Origin: an uncultured Bacteroidota bacterium
GTDB lineage: Bacteria; Bacteroidota; Bacteroidia; Chitinophagales; Chitinophagaceae
Direction: 5' to 3'
NCBI GenBank assembly: GCA_903887415.1
Contig: CAISPO010000018.1
Location: 124,001 to 188,000, forward strand
Length of the DNA: 64,000 nt
The translations under genes and the position numbers were made by a program. The notes under the pieces are model-generated. The model was not told where the DNA came from, did no database searches, and worked only from the letters and a program-made list of their open reading frames with translations. Each line of letters starts with the position of its first letter. Position 1 is the stretch's first letter. This document shows positions 15,965 to 24,304 of the stretch, piece by piece.

Positions 15965-18244
15965 TTATTGCTTTATGATTTTAGTTATCATTTTTTGTCC
16001 GTAGTTGTCTGTTATCTCCAGCATGTAGATGCCAGAGGGTAACGATTGCATGGAGACCTTGTTAGGGCCATTATACAGCCGCCCCTGCCGTAGTACCGAG
16101 CCCACTATACTAAGCAGACGATAATTGGCAACGCCATCGATGTCAATGTGAAGGATATCATTTGCAGGGTTCGGATAAATGCGGGGCGGTTCTTTGGTTA
16201 GGGCCCTGATTCCTGTGAGGTTTATGATTTGAATATTAGTATATACCGTTTGCGAACATCCGGCAGCCGAAGTAAAAGTATAACCAACGGGTATTAAACC
16301 GGAACCCCCGGTTGCCAGAGATGCCGAATCGGCTGCCGCCGGATCAAATGTACCGGAGGTTGTTATTGTAGGTTTTGGAACCCCGCTACCAGTAATTACT
16401 GGCATGGCAGGCCAGCTAAATGTGCCTCCTGCTACGCAAACGTCCGCTACAGAGGAGAGGTCGAAAGACGGCGAGGTGGAATAAATTGTGTCCGGGTTAA
16501 TAGAAAAGGGGCAAGCATTTGCGGTGGGAAAAATACTGACATCATCAATGGCGATGAACTTATTAGAATCATTTATTGCTGAAATGCCGGAGTCTTCATC
16601 ATCCCAAAAAGTGCTTTGAATAAGCAGCGTACTGGCGTTTGCAGGGCCGGCATAAGTAAACGTGAGCGAATAAGATTGCCATAAAAAATTATTTGGAACA
16701 ATATTGAATTTCGCCAGCGAAGTAAATCCTGCGGGCATATAAGGTGCAGGAATTTCGCTAAACGTTGATCCAATTAATGGATAAGTATCACCTGCTGCAA
16801 ACTGAATGTGAGACGCAATATTGGAAATACAGCAAGCCATGGCAGTATCGATACCAATATTCGGGCTAGTAGTGCCAACTAAGGAAGCATATGCGGGGTT
16901 AGTTAGTGAATTCCCTGTCGGCCCCCCTAATAACGCCCAAAAAGTAATAGTATATTGCTGGCCTGAATCAAGCGGTACAGACAGCAGTTCCTGAATGCTT
17001 GAACTTAACCATCCGGTTGGACTATGATGGCTCCACAACCCAACATAATCATTATTTCCGGGAGCACTTAACGGATGCGGTACTCCGTTGACAAACTGAA
17101 CATAATTGGGAACCTGGTAATAAGGCGAACCAGCAGCGTCTGTTGACAATAGTGTAGGCGTTCCATTAACAGGTGTCCAGCAGTTAAGCCCCGGTATTAA
17201 ATCCCCATAGGAACCGGGAACGACGTTTTCAAAATTACCGTTAGTAACAAGATTACATGCGGAGGGCACACAGTTTGCATCGCCTGCAAAAACGTATATA
17301 TAAGTAATGCCGCCCTCAACGCCCGAAGCATTTAAAGGAATGTACCGTAATAATTGCACCCCAAAATCTGCCGCACCGGGTGTATAAGTTACATCATCTC
17401 CGATGCCACCGGAATCTATACTGACTGTGCCAGTACCGGTCATTACCTGCAGGCATTTGAAATATGCGCCAGGAACAGAGGACATAGATACTCCAGCAGT
17501 GCGGTCATTATCCAGTATAGTGCTGCCTAGTGACGGGCCACTGATCAGCACACCGGTGCCGGATGTGGTGGAAAATGCATAAGTGCCGGTATCGGTGATG
17601 CCATCATTAAAACCTACTACTTGTGAGCCGTCGCAGGCAGCGCCGCTGTAACTGTAATTACTATAGTTAACGGCATTACCGAATGCAGTAAGTACAGGGT
17701 ATCCGATATCACATAATACCTGGCGTTCTTCCGGCGTCAGATGCCGCTTCATAACACCGGGATTAGTGGTTGCGCTATAGCCGCCAAGTGCCGGGTTTGG
17801 CGAAGAATTGCTCATGACATAATACTCGCAATTGGTTGTTGCGCACAGCGGGCAAAATCCGGACGGCACATGGCATTGATCATCAAAGTGGCTTAGGCTG
17901 CCACCTTTTTCAAAACAGGCAGGTGTGTAAACCGGTATCGGTGTGCCCCACCCGCCCAGATACTGTATTGCTGTAGCGCAAACAGTGGTATCTGTTTCGC
18001 CGCCTCCTGTGTAAAAACCAGGCGAGCAGCCGGGGGCCGATAAACCACCCGGTGAAAGAATGGAATTAGGTATAACTGCTGCGGCAGGGTTAAAACTGTA
18101 TTGGTACAGATCGCAGACTGTAGAGGAATCGATAATCAGGGGGGGCAGACGAAAGGGTTTGCAAATGCATATCGTAACGGCTGTAACATTGAAAGGCGGC
18201 AGGAGTGGGAGGAACATTATACATATCGAAAACTGACCTGCCAT
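15965..18244 (-). CDS. T9SS metalloprotease, C-terminal reading frame (frameshifted from 18090-19061)
   Basis: This frame encodes the larger part of a broken secreted protease. Its true beginning is where the two frames cross near 18139-18145, not at the Met at 18244. Early on it has SLSHFDDQCHVPSG and VMKRHLTPEERQVLCDIGY, normal for the end of this peptidase domain; the His in SHFDDQ is a likely third zinc ligand. Next comes a region with LVTNGNFENV, like a carbohydrate-binding or jelly-roll domain (residues about 330-580 of this frame). Last is a T9SS type A sorting domain: RIYPNPANDILHIDI ... LPSGIYMLEITDNYGQKMITKIIKQ. Joined with the upstream frame it would give about 1031 residues. Confidence 0.85.
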   Translation of the reverse strand: MAGQFSICIMFLPLLPPFNVTAVTICICKPFRLPPLIIDSSTVCDLYQYSFNPAAAVIPNSILSPGGLSAPGCSPGFYTGGGETDTTVCATAIQYLGGWGTPIPVYTPACFEKGGSLSHFDDQCHVPSGFCPLCATTNCEYYVMSNSSPNPALGGYSATTNPGVMKRHLTPEERQVLCDIGYPVLTAFGNAVNYSNYSYSGAACDGSQVVGFNDGITDTGTYAFSTTSGTGVLISGPSLGSTILDNDRTAGVSMSSVPGAYFKCLQVMTGTGTVSIDSGGIGDDVTYTPGAADFGVQLLRYIPLNASGVEGGITYIYVFAGDANCVPSACNLVTNGNFENVVPGSYGDLIPGLNCWTPVNGTPTLLSTDAAGSPYYQVPNYVQFVNGVPHPLSAPGNNDYVGLWSHHSPTGWLSSSIQELLSVPLDSGQQYTITFWALLGGPTGNSLTNPAYASLVGTTSPNIGIDTAMACCISNIASHIQFAAGDTYPLIGSTFSEIPAPYMPAGFTSLAKFNIVPNNFLWQSYSLTFTYAGPANASTLLIQSTFWDDEDSGISAINDSNKFIAIDDVSIFPTANACPFSINPDTIYSTSPSFDLSSVADVCVAGGTFSWPAMPVITGSGVPKPTITTSGTFDPAAADSASLATGGSGLIPVGYTFTSAAGCSQTVYTNIQIINLTGIRALTKEPPRIYPNPANDILHIDIDGVANYRLLSIVGSVLRQGRLYNGPNKVSMQSLPSGIYMLEITDNYGQKMITKIIKQ

Positions 18245-19061
18245 TGTAATCGATCAGCGTACAAAAGCCCATTATGTGCATCATCTCATGGAGGACTACT
18301 GTATAGAGATCGGATTCACCTGAAAGAGGTGTGGTGAGCATATTATTATGCCAACTGACGCCACCACCAAAATTAAATGCAACAGACCCATGAAAATAAA
18401 CACTGCCCCCACCGCTGGTGCCGGTGGTGCCGCCACCAGATGTGAGCACAGGCGGTGCAATATTCTTAAAGGCATCTACGCCCGAGTTGACGGTTTCCCA
18501 AACTGTATTATCTGCAATGCCTGTTTTAGTGAGTGAATACGGGACATTAAAAAATGGGGTAGCCACTCCCAACCCGGTTGTGAGGCCGCCTCGTACCCAG
18601 ATATTCACAGTTTGCCCGGAGCCGGTGCATGGTGAAGGAATAAAATTGGAAATATCTGTAAGCACCTGGCAAAGCACTCCAAGATTTTTGGCTTCCGTTG
18701 TGTCGGTGGCGTATAGGTCCATCCCGCATCCCTCCTCCAAATATATCCTGAAATAGCCGGGTGTGCAACCGGTATATAAAACAGTTGGTGCAGACGGAGC
18801 GCCAGAAGTAGTGCGTCCAGTTTTGCCGGTGGCAGTGAGCCTGACCTTGTCATTAACGTTAAGGTCTGATAGTGAATACCGGTTCCCAAACCTGTCGAAT
18901 AAGACGTCAAAGTATCCGCCGGGGGTAGAGTTCCCCGGGATATGATTAGTTGCAATTGGAAAACGTGCATTAGTATTTGCTGACTTGAAACCCTGAGCAT
19001 GTGTGCAAACACTAAAAAGTACTACAGGGCATAAAAGCAGGAGAGATAGGATCTTTTTCAT
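18090..19061 (-). CDS. T9SS metalloprotease, N-terminal reading frame (truncated by frameshift)
   Basis: The first 323 codons of the same gene. A signal peptide MKKILSLLLLCPVVLFSVCTHAQ is followed by a prodomain-like segment and the zinc motif HEMMHIMGF (residues 258-266, HExxHxxG). YSRYDMHLQT, which normally follows in this family of Bacteroidota secreted proteases, is still in this frame. After SAPP the frame becomes unrelated (DYRFLYSLRSVPIQF) and stops. The alternative frame continues with PLIIDSSTVCDLYQYSFN, as expected for the family. A run of seven G (plus strand 18139-18145) sits exactly at the crossing. As it stands the product lacks the SHF region and the sorting domain, so it is probably inactive. 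Confidence 0.85.
   Translation of the reverse strand: MKKILSLLLLCPVVLFSVCTHAQGFKSANTNARFPIATNHIPGNSTPGGYFDVLFDRFGNRYSLSDLNVNDKVRLTATGKTGRTTSGAPSAPTVLYTGCTPGYFRIYLEEGCGMDLYATDTTEAKNLGVLCQVLTDISNFIPSPCTGSGQTVNIWVRGGLTTGLGVATPFFNVPYSLTKTGIADNTVWETVNSGVDAFKNIAPPVLTSGGGTTGTSGGGSVYFHGSVAFNFGGGVSWHNNMLTTPLSGESDLYTVVLHEMMHIMGFCTLIDYNGRSVFDMYNVPPTPAAFQCYSRYDMHLQTLSSAPPDYRFLYSLRSVPIQF
18139..18145. other. G7 homopolymer at the protease frame crossing
   Basis: Seven G on the plus strand (C7 in the gene). With six C the codons read GCC CCC CTG ATT ATC GAT, joining both frames cleanly. The two-frame span 15965-19061 is 3097 bp, one more than a multiple of three, as expected from a single extra base. Confidence 0.8.
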
Positions 19062-19169
19062 TTTTAAGGATTTAGAGATCGGTATGAATAAATTAACACT
19101 TAAAGTTAATAAATATTTTCTGATTATGTAAACTGGTAAATCGTGAGTGGGCTTTTTGGAATGCTGTTA

Positions 19170-19187
19170 TGTACCTAATTAGGTACA
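19170..19187. promoter_or_regulatory. Perfect 18-bp palindrome, operator candidate
   Basis: TGTACCTAATTAGGTACA is a perfect dyad lying between the divergent metalloprotease (start 19061) and the DUF4160/DUF2442-XRE unit, 24 bp before the ATG of the DUF4160-like remnant. Size and position fit binding by a dimeric XRE protein that represses its own operon. A half-site-like TTTAGGTAC occurs downstream of the gene near 19938. Binding is inferred. Confidence 0.5.
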
Positions 19188-19211
19188 TTGGCGAATGAAA
19201 ACCTGGCAAAC

Positions 19212-19362
19212 ATGGCGACTTTACCGGCAGATAAAGATGGAGTAAGTATCATTATTCAAAGCAGGGAACATGTTCCGCCGCATATCACGTTTGTTTTATG
19301 AACTAAACCCGGGACTGCGGCCAAAATTGACTACAAAAGATAAAAAGAAAGGAGGCAAATAA
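19212..19362 (+). pseudogene. DUF4160-like remnant upstream of the DUF2442 gene
   Basis: The ATG at 19212 opens MATLPADKDGVSIIIQSREHVPPHITFVL and then a TGA at 19299-19301. EHxPPHI is the most recognisable motif of DUF4160 proteins, small partners that usually precede DUF2442 genes. A shifted frame continues as FYELNPGLRPKLTTKDKKKGGK to a TAA at 19360-19362. A full DUF4160 is about 80-90 residues, so this is a shortened or frameshifted relic, or a very short peptide. Confidence 0.42.
19349..19355 (+). promoter_or_regulatory. Strong Shine-Dalgarno sequence before the DUF2442-XRE gene
   Basis: AAGGAGG with its last G eight bases before the ATG at 19364. Clear Shine-Dalgarno sequences are rare in Bacteroidota and were not noticed before the neighbouring genes. 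It supports this start and hints that the unit came by transfer or needs high translation. Confidence 0.55.
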
Positions 19363-19363
19363 G

Positions 19364-19894
19364 ATGAAAGATAAAATTCAGAAGCGGCTGCCGAAAATCT
19401 TAAAGATCAACCGTATTTACAAAAAGCGGCTGGCTATTTCTGTTTTGTTCAGCAATGGGGAAGACAGGATCATTGACTTAGCGGGTTTAATGAAAGAGTG
19501 GAAAGTGACTAAAAACGACCCGGAATACGTTCTTTTTGACCCTGCTGAATTTGCTAAAGTCATTGTGGCAAACCATACGTTGTCGTGGGATAATGTGGAT
19601 GTATTTATCACTGGATTTGATGGTAAGAAAAAGAAGGTCGCTTATGAAGTGGGGGCAGATACCTTGTATGAGCTGAGTGAACCGGATGCGAAGCTATCTA
19701 TGCCTTTAGGGGCTTTATTAAAAAGTGCAAGGTTATCTGCAAACCTCACCCAAAAAGATGTGGCAGAACTCTGCGGAACTTCGAGAACCTATATCACCCG
19801 GCTTGAAAGTGGTAAGCAAGATATAGAAGTGATGACGCTTAAAAATATTGTAGAAGCGGGATTGAATAAGCATTTGACTATTTCGATTGATTAA
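19364..19894 (+). CDS. DUF2442 domain fused to XRE-type helix-turn-helix (antitoxin-like regulator)
   Basis: 176 residues. Residues about 10-95 resemble DUF2442 (RIYKKRLAISVLFSNGEDRIIDLAGLM ... FAKVIVANHTLSWDNVDVF). Residues about 115-170 form a Cro/CI helix-turn-helix: LGALLKSARLSANLTQKDVAELCGTSRTYITRLESGKQDIEVMTLKNIV. DUF2442 proteins typically follow a DUF4160 gene in toxin-antitoxin-like pairs; here only a DUF4160 relic precedes it. The HTH suggests self-repression, possibly through the palindrome at 19170-19187. Two decayed relatives lie 3.5-4.4 kb upstream (15.5-15.84 kb). Confidence 0.85.
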   Translation: MKDKIQKRLPKILKINRIYKKRLAISVLFSNGEDRIIDLAGLMKEWKVTKNDPEYVLFDPAEFAKVIVANHTLSWDNVDVFITGFDGKKKKVAYEVGADTLYELSEPDAKLSMPLGALLKSARLSANLTQKDVAELCGTSRTYITRLESGKQDIEVMTLKNIVEAGLNKHLTISID

Positions 19895-20037
19895 GTCTTT
19901 TAGGTTTATGTGCTGCCAGTTAGAAACGGTCTAAGATATTTAGGTACTTGCCATTAGCCCGGGCTACTAGCGCAATTAGAAATAAATCAACTTTACTTCT
20001 TCCAATAAATGAGTAGCTTTATTAAAAATTTATCGTT

Positions 20038-20445
20038 ATGAGGACACTTGCGATATTCACTTTTATGCTTGCCGCATTTGGATATTCAATTCAATCATTT
20101 GCACAATCAGCATCTCAACCCAATAGTGAACAAACTACAGGGTACTATAAGCCCAGTTATTCTGAGGACACAGCAATAATAAGATTTGTAATGAAGGACA
20201 GTGCTAATGTTTGGGCAAGATTATATGATGACCCGATCGGCAAAAAGCGCATAATAGCTGAAATAAGTTTTGGTACGCATAATGAATCAGCGTTGGACTG
20301 GGCAGAACTTAAATCAGATTTACAAATTTTAATCACAAAAGCATATAAAAATATAAATGACCCTAACCTGAAAGAAGAAATAGACGCCGAAATAAAAAAG
20401 ACTATTGACCAGCAAAAAATGTTTTATAGCGAAAGGCAAAGATAA
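20038..20445 (+). CDS. Small exported protein of unknown function
   Basis: 135 residues with a clear signal peptide (MRTLAIFTFMLAAFGYSIQSFAQS, cleavage near residue 23-24). The mature part of about 110 residues is hydrophilic and charged, with DTAIIRFVMKDSANVWARLYDDPIGKKRIIAEISF in the first half and a Lys/Glu-rich helical second half. No family was recognised. It probably resides in the periplasm. It lies between the XRE gene and clpP and may be a single-gene unit. Confidence 0.6.
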   Translation: MRTLAIFTFMLAAFGYSIQSFAQSASQPNSEQTTGYYKPSYSEDTAIIRFVMKDSANVWARLYDDPIGKKRIIAEISFGTHNESALDWAELKSDLQILITKAYKNINDPNLKEEIDAEIKKTIDQQKMFYSERQR

Positions 20446-20535
20446 AAATTTATTGAGCAAACAATTTTATTCAACTTTCTGCAAGCATGTTAGCGTTTCA
20501 AAGGGAATACTCATACCCTTTCTCTATTGCCCTAA

Positions 20536-20551
20536 CCTGCCTATCGGCAGG
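20536..20551. repeat. Palindromic repeat CCTGCC-TATC-GGCAGG
   Basis: A 6-bp-arm inverted repeat with TATC loop between the small exported protein gene and clpP; member of the CCTGCC/GGCAGG family also seen at 15381, 48928 and 57782. Confidence 0.55.
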
Positions 20552-20662
20552 CAAGTTGTCAAAAATGAATGGTTGCGAGATAAAAAATATGCCGTAATGG
20601 CACTACATTTAACATGGTTTAGATTTTGATAGCTTATACTTATACAAAACACAAAACAATTT

Positions 20663-21373
20663 ATGGATCAGAACGAATTTCGCAAGTACGCCATAAAACA
20701 TCATGGCATCAGCAGTTTAACTGTGGACAGTTATACTTCGTCAATGAATAAAACACCTATGGCGCTTACGCCCTACATCATAGAAGAGCGCCCGATGAAT
20801 GTGGCTTCTATGGACGTATTCTCCCGCCTGATGATGGACCGCATCATCTTCCTGGGTGAGGGCATCAATGATTATGTGGCCAACATCGTTACGGCACAGC
20901 TCCTCTTCCTGGAAAGCACGGACCGCGCGCGTGACATACAAATGTACCTGAACAGCCCCGGCGGCAGCGTATATGCCGGCCTTGGCATTTATGACACTAT
21001 GCAGATCATCAACCCTGATGTATCCACTATCTGCACAGGCATTGCGGCCTCTATGGCAGCGGTGCTGATGTGCGCAGGCAGCAAGGGCAAAAGGACTGCA
21101 CTGAAGCACAGCCGCATTATGATACACCAGCCACTGGGCGGAGCCGAAGGGCAGGCAAGTGATATAGAGATCACTGCGCGCGAGATCGGAAAGCTGAAGA
21201 AGGAACTGTACGAGATCATAGCCCTGCATAGCGGACAAAAGCTGAGCAAGGTAGAAAAAGACAGCGACCGTGATTACTGGATGACTGCCAACGAAGCAAA
21301 AGAATACGGTATGGTGGACGAGGTGCTGGAACGCAACCCACGCAAGGCAGGTACTCCACCGGAGGCGAAGTAA
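20663..21373 (+). CDS. clpP: ATP-dependent Clp protease proteolytic subunit
   Basis: A 236-residue ClpP. The catalytic triad can be placed by family alignment: Ser130 in GIAASMAAVLM, His155 in MIHQPLGG and Asp204 in SDRDYWM. NSPGGSVYAGLGIYDTM and NEAKEYGMVDEV are also diagnostic. It forms the tetradecameric peptidase chamber used with ClpX or ClpA/C. About 30 residues longer at the N terminus than E. coli ClpP, as in other Bacteroidota. A long hairpin terminator separates it from the converging pdxA. No clpX is adjacent. Confidence 0.95.
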   Translation: MDQNEFRKYAIKHHGISSLTVDSYTSSMNKTPMALTPYIIEERPMNVASMDVFSRLMMDRIIFLGEGINDYVANIVTAQLLFLESTDRARDIQMYLNSPGGSVYAGLGIYDTMQIINPDVSTICTGIAASMAAVLMCAGSKGKRTALKHSRIMIHQPLGGAEGQASDIEITAREIGKLKKELYEIIALHSGQKLSKVEKDSDRDYWMTANEAKEYGMVDEVLERNPRKAGTPPEAK

Positions 21374-21418
21374 TGTGGAAATGTGCAGATAAATAAATGT
21401 GCAAATGCTTTCAAATGG

Positions 21419-21451
21419 AATGCCCTCATTTTATGTAAAAATGAGGGCATT
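21419..21451. terminator. Bidirectional hairpin terminator between clpP and pdxA
   Basis: Stem AATGCCCTCATTTT (21419-21432) pairs perfectly with AAAATGAGGGCATT (21438-21451) around a 5-nt loop. Outer AAATAAATGTGCAAATG and CATATTTGCACATTTATTT extend an imperfect second arm, so the whole 21390-21475 region is a long hairpin. It lies between converging stop codons and can serve both genes. Confidence 0.7.
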
Positions 21452-21484
21452 TGCATATTTGCACATTTATTTATTTGCACATTA

Positions 21485-22561
21485 CTACGCAGGTTCTTCT
21501 TCCTTTTCTTTTTCTATGCGGCCCCTTCTTAGTGGGTTGGCTGTGTTGTCCGCGTATTCCTGCCTTTGTTTTAGGAGGTCGAGGCACTGAAATACTGCTT
21601 CGTGGAATGAGGTAGCATCAGCAATGTTTTTGCCGGCAATATCGAATGCGGTGCCATGATCGGGTGAGGTGCGGATAATGGGCAGGCCGGCGGTATAATT
21701 TACGCCATCGCCCTGGGCAAGGGTTTTGAAGCCTACCAGGCCCTGGTCGTGATACATGGCCAGCACTGCATCGAACTGGGTATAGCTGCCATGCCCAAAG
21801 AATGCATCTGCGCTGTATGGGCCAAAAACGAGCTGGCCGCCCTGGCGCAACTGATCTACCAATGGTTTAATGGTGGTCTGTTCTTCGTTGCCTATCTGCC
21901 CTTCATCGCCTGCATGGGGGTTGAGGCCCAGCACTGCTATGCGGGGCTTGTCTATACCGAAGTCTTTTATCAGTGTTTCGCGGAGTATGCTCAGTTTAGA
22001 TTGCAGCAGTTCTTTAGTAATGGAAGCGGCTACTTTAGAAATGGGTATATGCTCGGTAGCCAGCGCTACACGGATGTTCTTGCTGTACAGGATCATCAGC
22101 ACATCCTTAGCGCCAAACTTTTCTTTGAAGTAGGGCGTGTGGCCGGTGAACGGAAAATCGGGGATATTGGTATTGCTCTTATGGATAGGCGCAGTGACTA
22201 TGGCATCGAGCTGGCCGTCTTTGAGGCATTGCGTAGCTACCATCAGCGAGCGAATGGCATATTTGCCGCCGGCATCAGTGAGGATACCGGGCTGTATCGG
22301 CACTTCCTCATCCCAGCAATTGAAGATATTCACCTGCTTAGGGTTTAGCTTGGTGAGGTCTTTTGTGCTGGAGAAATTGAACGTATGTTCCGTTACTATA
22401 CGGCGGTAGTAGTTGATCACCTTGTTGGAAGCGAATATCACAGGTGTACAGAGTTCCAGCATACGGTTGTCTGAAAATGTCTTGATGATCACTTCCGTGC
22501 CTATGCCGTTAATGTCTCCTGTTGTGATGCCTATGACTGGTTTGTCGTGGTTTGGTTGCAT
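21485..22561 (-). CDS. pdxA: 4-hydroxythreonine-4-phosphate dehydrogenase
   Basis: A 358-residue PdxA of the DXP-dependent vitamin B6 route. It oxidises 4-phosphohydroxythreonine with NAD. Typical segments are IGITTGDINGIGTEVIIKT at the N terminus, VTAPIHKSN, the metal-site region GLNPHAGDEGQIGNEE, and YHDQGLVGFKTLAQGDGVNYTAGLPIIRTSPDHGTAFDIAGK. The last 25 residues (RRGRIEKEKEEEPA) are a charged tail. A hairpin repeat lies just upstream of its start. Confidence 0.95.
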   Translation of the reverse strand: MQPNHDKPVIGITTGDINGIGTEVIIKTFSDNRMLELCTPVIFASNKVINYYRRIVTEHTFNFSSTKDLTKLNPKQVNIFNCWDEEVPIQPGILTDAGGKYAIRSLMVATQCLKDGQLDAIVTAPIHKSNTNIPDFPFTGHTPYFKEKFGAKDVLMILYSKNIRVALATEHIPISKVAASITKELLQSKLSILRETLIKDFGIDKPRIAVLGLNPHAGDEGQIGNEEQTTIKPLVDQLRQGGQLVFGPYSADAFFGHGSYTQFDAVLAMYHDQGLVGFKTLAQGDGVNYTAGLPIIRTSPDHGTAFDIAGKNIADATSFHEAVFQCLDLLKQRQEYADNTANPLRRGRIEKEKEEEPA

Positions 22562-22578
22562 GAGTTATGAGTTAAGAG

Positions 22579-22613
22579 CCTCACCCCGGCCCTCTCCCAG
22601 GGAGAGGGTGAGG
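22579..22613. repeat. Hairpin repeat between pepA and pdxA
   Basis: An inverted repeat with arms CCTCACCC and GGTGAGG enclosing CCCTCTCCC-A-GGGAGAGGG. It lies between the minus-strand aminopeptidase gene and pdxA, so it could attenuate read-through, but it has no T tract. Related CTCCCTCTCC-like elements are found inside the NHL protein gene at about 55870-55980. Confidence 0.6.
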
Positions 22614-22664
22614 TCGAATGTGTTGTGTATTAATACATTGGTGTTTAAAATAAGTTTCAAAATT

Positions 22665-24119
22665 TTATGCTTTGCCGTAATGGGTTAAAAAATCGAGGAG
22701 CATGCGCATACCATAGGCAGTGCCCCCTATGGGCAGGTATCCTTTTTTGGACGTCGCGAAAGAGACGCCGGCTATGTCGAAGTGCATCCAGGGGTAATCC
22801 GTGAAATGTTCCAGGAATTTTCCGGCGGTGATAGCGCCGCCCGATGGGCCGCCTACGTTCTTAATATCAGCTATGTCCGATTTTATTTGTTCGCCGTATT
22901 CGTCCCACAGCGGATATTCTACCAGGCGCTCGTACTGGCGGTTGCCGCTATCGCGGAATGCTTTTTTGGTTTCTTCATCTGCCGTGCCCATGCATACAAT
23001 GCCATGCTCGCCTATGGCAACGGAAGCTGCGCCGGTAAGTGTAGCAAAATCCACCACCAGTTCCGGCTTGTAGCGCTTGGCCCATTCCAAGGCATCGCCC
23101 AGTATCATGCGGCCTTCGGCGTCCGTATTCAGCACTTCCACTGTTTTACCGCTCATCATGGTTATCACATCGCCGGGCACGTAGGCCTCCTGGCCTGGGC
23201 GGTTATCGGTAGCAGGCACCAATGCTATCACGTGCAGGGGGAGTTGCATTTTTGCTATAGCATACATTGCGCCGCTTACCAGCGCAGCGCCACCCATGTC
23301 ACTTTTCATGCGGTCCATAGAGTTGAGCGTGGGCTTCAGCGAGAGGCCGCCGGTATCATATACCACACCCTTGCCTACCAGCACTATTGGTTTTTTATTC
23401 AGCGCCTTTTTGGGCACATACTCCATAATAGTGAAAGTGGGCGGCTGTATGCTGCCTCGGTTCACGGAGAGCAAGCCGCCCATTTTTTCTTTTTCTATCC
23501 TGGCTTTATTGAAGATCGTCACTTTAAATCCGCTTTCCTTGCCCATTGCGGCAATTTCCCTGGAGAGCTGCTCGGCCGATAAGAAACTCAGCGGCTCATT
23601 TACCAGCGTGCGCGCTTTGTAGATAGCATCGATGGTGGCGCTGAGCTGGGTTACATCTTTCAGAGTTGCTGATGTCTTTGTGAAATAAATAATGGCAAGT
23701 GTATGGGCGATCTTTTTTGCTTCTGTGCGGTATTTGAGGAATTGATAGTTAGCCAGCGCCATGCCTTCCGCAACCAGCAATGCAGCGTTTGGAATTGCTG
23801 AAAGGTTTGCCAGTGTTACTTCTGCCAGTTTGTGCTTATTGCAGAGGCCGCATAGCTCGGCGCCGCCTTTGCGGCATGTGTCAAACGTTTGGGCGTCTGA
23901 TTTTTTGTTTTTGAGTAGATAAATGAAAACAAAACCACCAGGCCTGTTGATCGTGACAACCGTTTGTTCTGCAACGAATGATGCGCTGATAAATGCAAGC
24001 TCGTCTTTTGTAAGGCCTGCAATGCTGCTCAGCTTCTTTTCATCATCTATAATGTACGCTTCGTTTTTGCTGGTTTGTTTTTGCTGTATTTTAAATTCCA
24101 TGCTATGCTGTTGTTTCAA
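22665..24119 (-). CDS. pepA: M17 family leucyl aminopeptidase
   Basis: A 484-residue metallo-aminopeptidase. The C-terminal catalytic domain has VGKGVVYDTGGLSLKP with the first metal Lys/Asp region, MDRMKSDMGGAALVSGAM, and the family signature NTDAEGRMILGDAL. The N-terminal domain (about 1-170) is weakly conserved, as usual. It removes N-terminal residues from peptides in the cytoplasm. Both Met1 and Met7 are possible starts; Met1 is kept. It is divergent from rsmA and followed by pdxA on the same strand. Confidence 0.92.
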   Translation of the reverse strand: MKQQHSMEFKIQQKQTSKNEAYIIDDEKKLSSIAGLTKDELAFISASFVAEQTVVTINRPGGFVFIYLLKNKKSDAQTFDTCRKGGAELCGLCNKHKLAEVTLANLSAIPNAALLVAEGMALANYQFLKYRTEAKKIAHTLAIIYFTKTSATLKDVTQLSATIDAIYKARTLVNEPLSFLSAEQLSREIAAMGKESGFKVTIFNKARIEKEKMGGLLSVNRGSIQPPTFTIMEYVPKKALNKKPIVLVGKGVVYDTGGLSLKPTLNSMDRMKSDMGGAALVSGAMYAIAKMQLPLHVIALVPATDNRPGQEAYVPGDVITMMSGKTVEVLNTDAEGRMILGDALEWAKRYKPELVVDFATLTGAASVAIGEHGIVCMGTADEETKKAFRDSGNRQYERLVEYPLWDEYGEQIKSDIADIKNVGGPSGGAITAGKFLEHFTDYPWMHFDIAGVSFATSKKGYLPIGGTAYGMRMLLDFLTHYGKA

Positions 24120-24291
24120 TGGGCGAAGGTAACTATCTAATCTGGTATTGGGAATTTGTTGTTAGGAATTTGGATCGGTTCGTATGTGGTATTGGGAATT
24201 TGGTATTTCGAAGCCGGATTGTTATTTGGAGAAGAGCGGATTGTTGTTGTTTTTTTTGATTTGTTTGGCCGTTCCGGATTTTAATTACGAT

Positions 24292-24299
24292 TAACTTTG
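24292..24299 (+). promoter_or_regulatory. Candidate -7 box TAACTTTG just before rsmA
   Basis: TAACTTTG fits the Bacteroidota consensus TAnnTTTG exactly and ends five bases before the rsmA ATG. If used, transcription would start at or next to the ATG, giving an almost leaderless mRNA. The nearest upstream TTG is farther than the usual 19-20 bp. Confidence 0.4.
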
Positions 24300-24304
24300 C
24301 CGCA

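Noticed and set aside
18170-18244. Met at 18244 as the true start of the C-terminal protease frame
   Set aside because: The first 25 or so residues of that frame overlap family-like sequence in the other frame (YSRYDMHLQT), so the frame is real only after the G7 tract.
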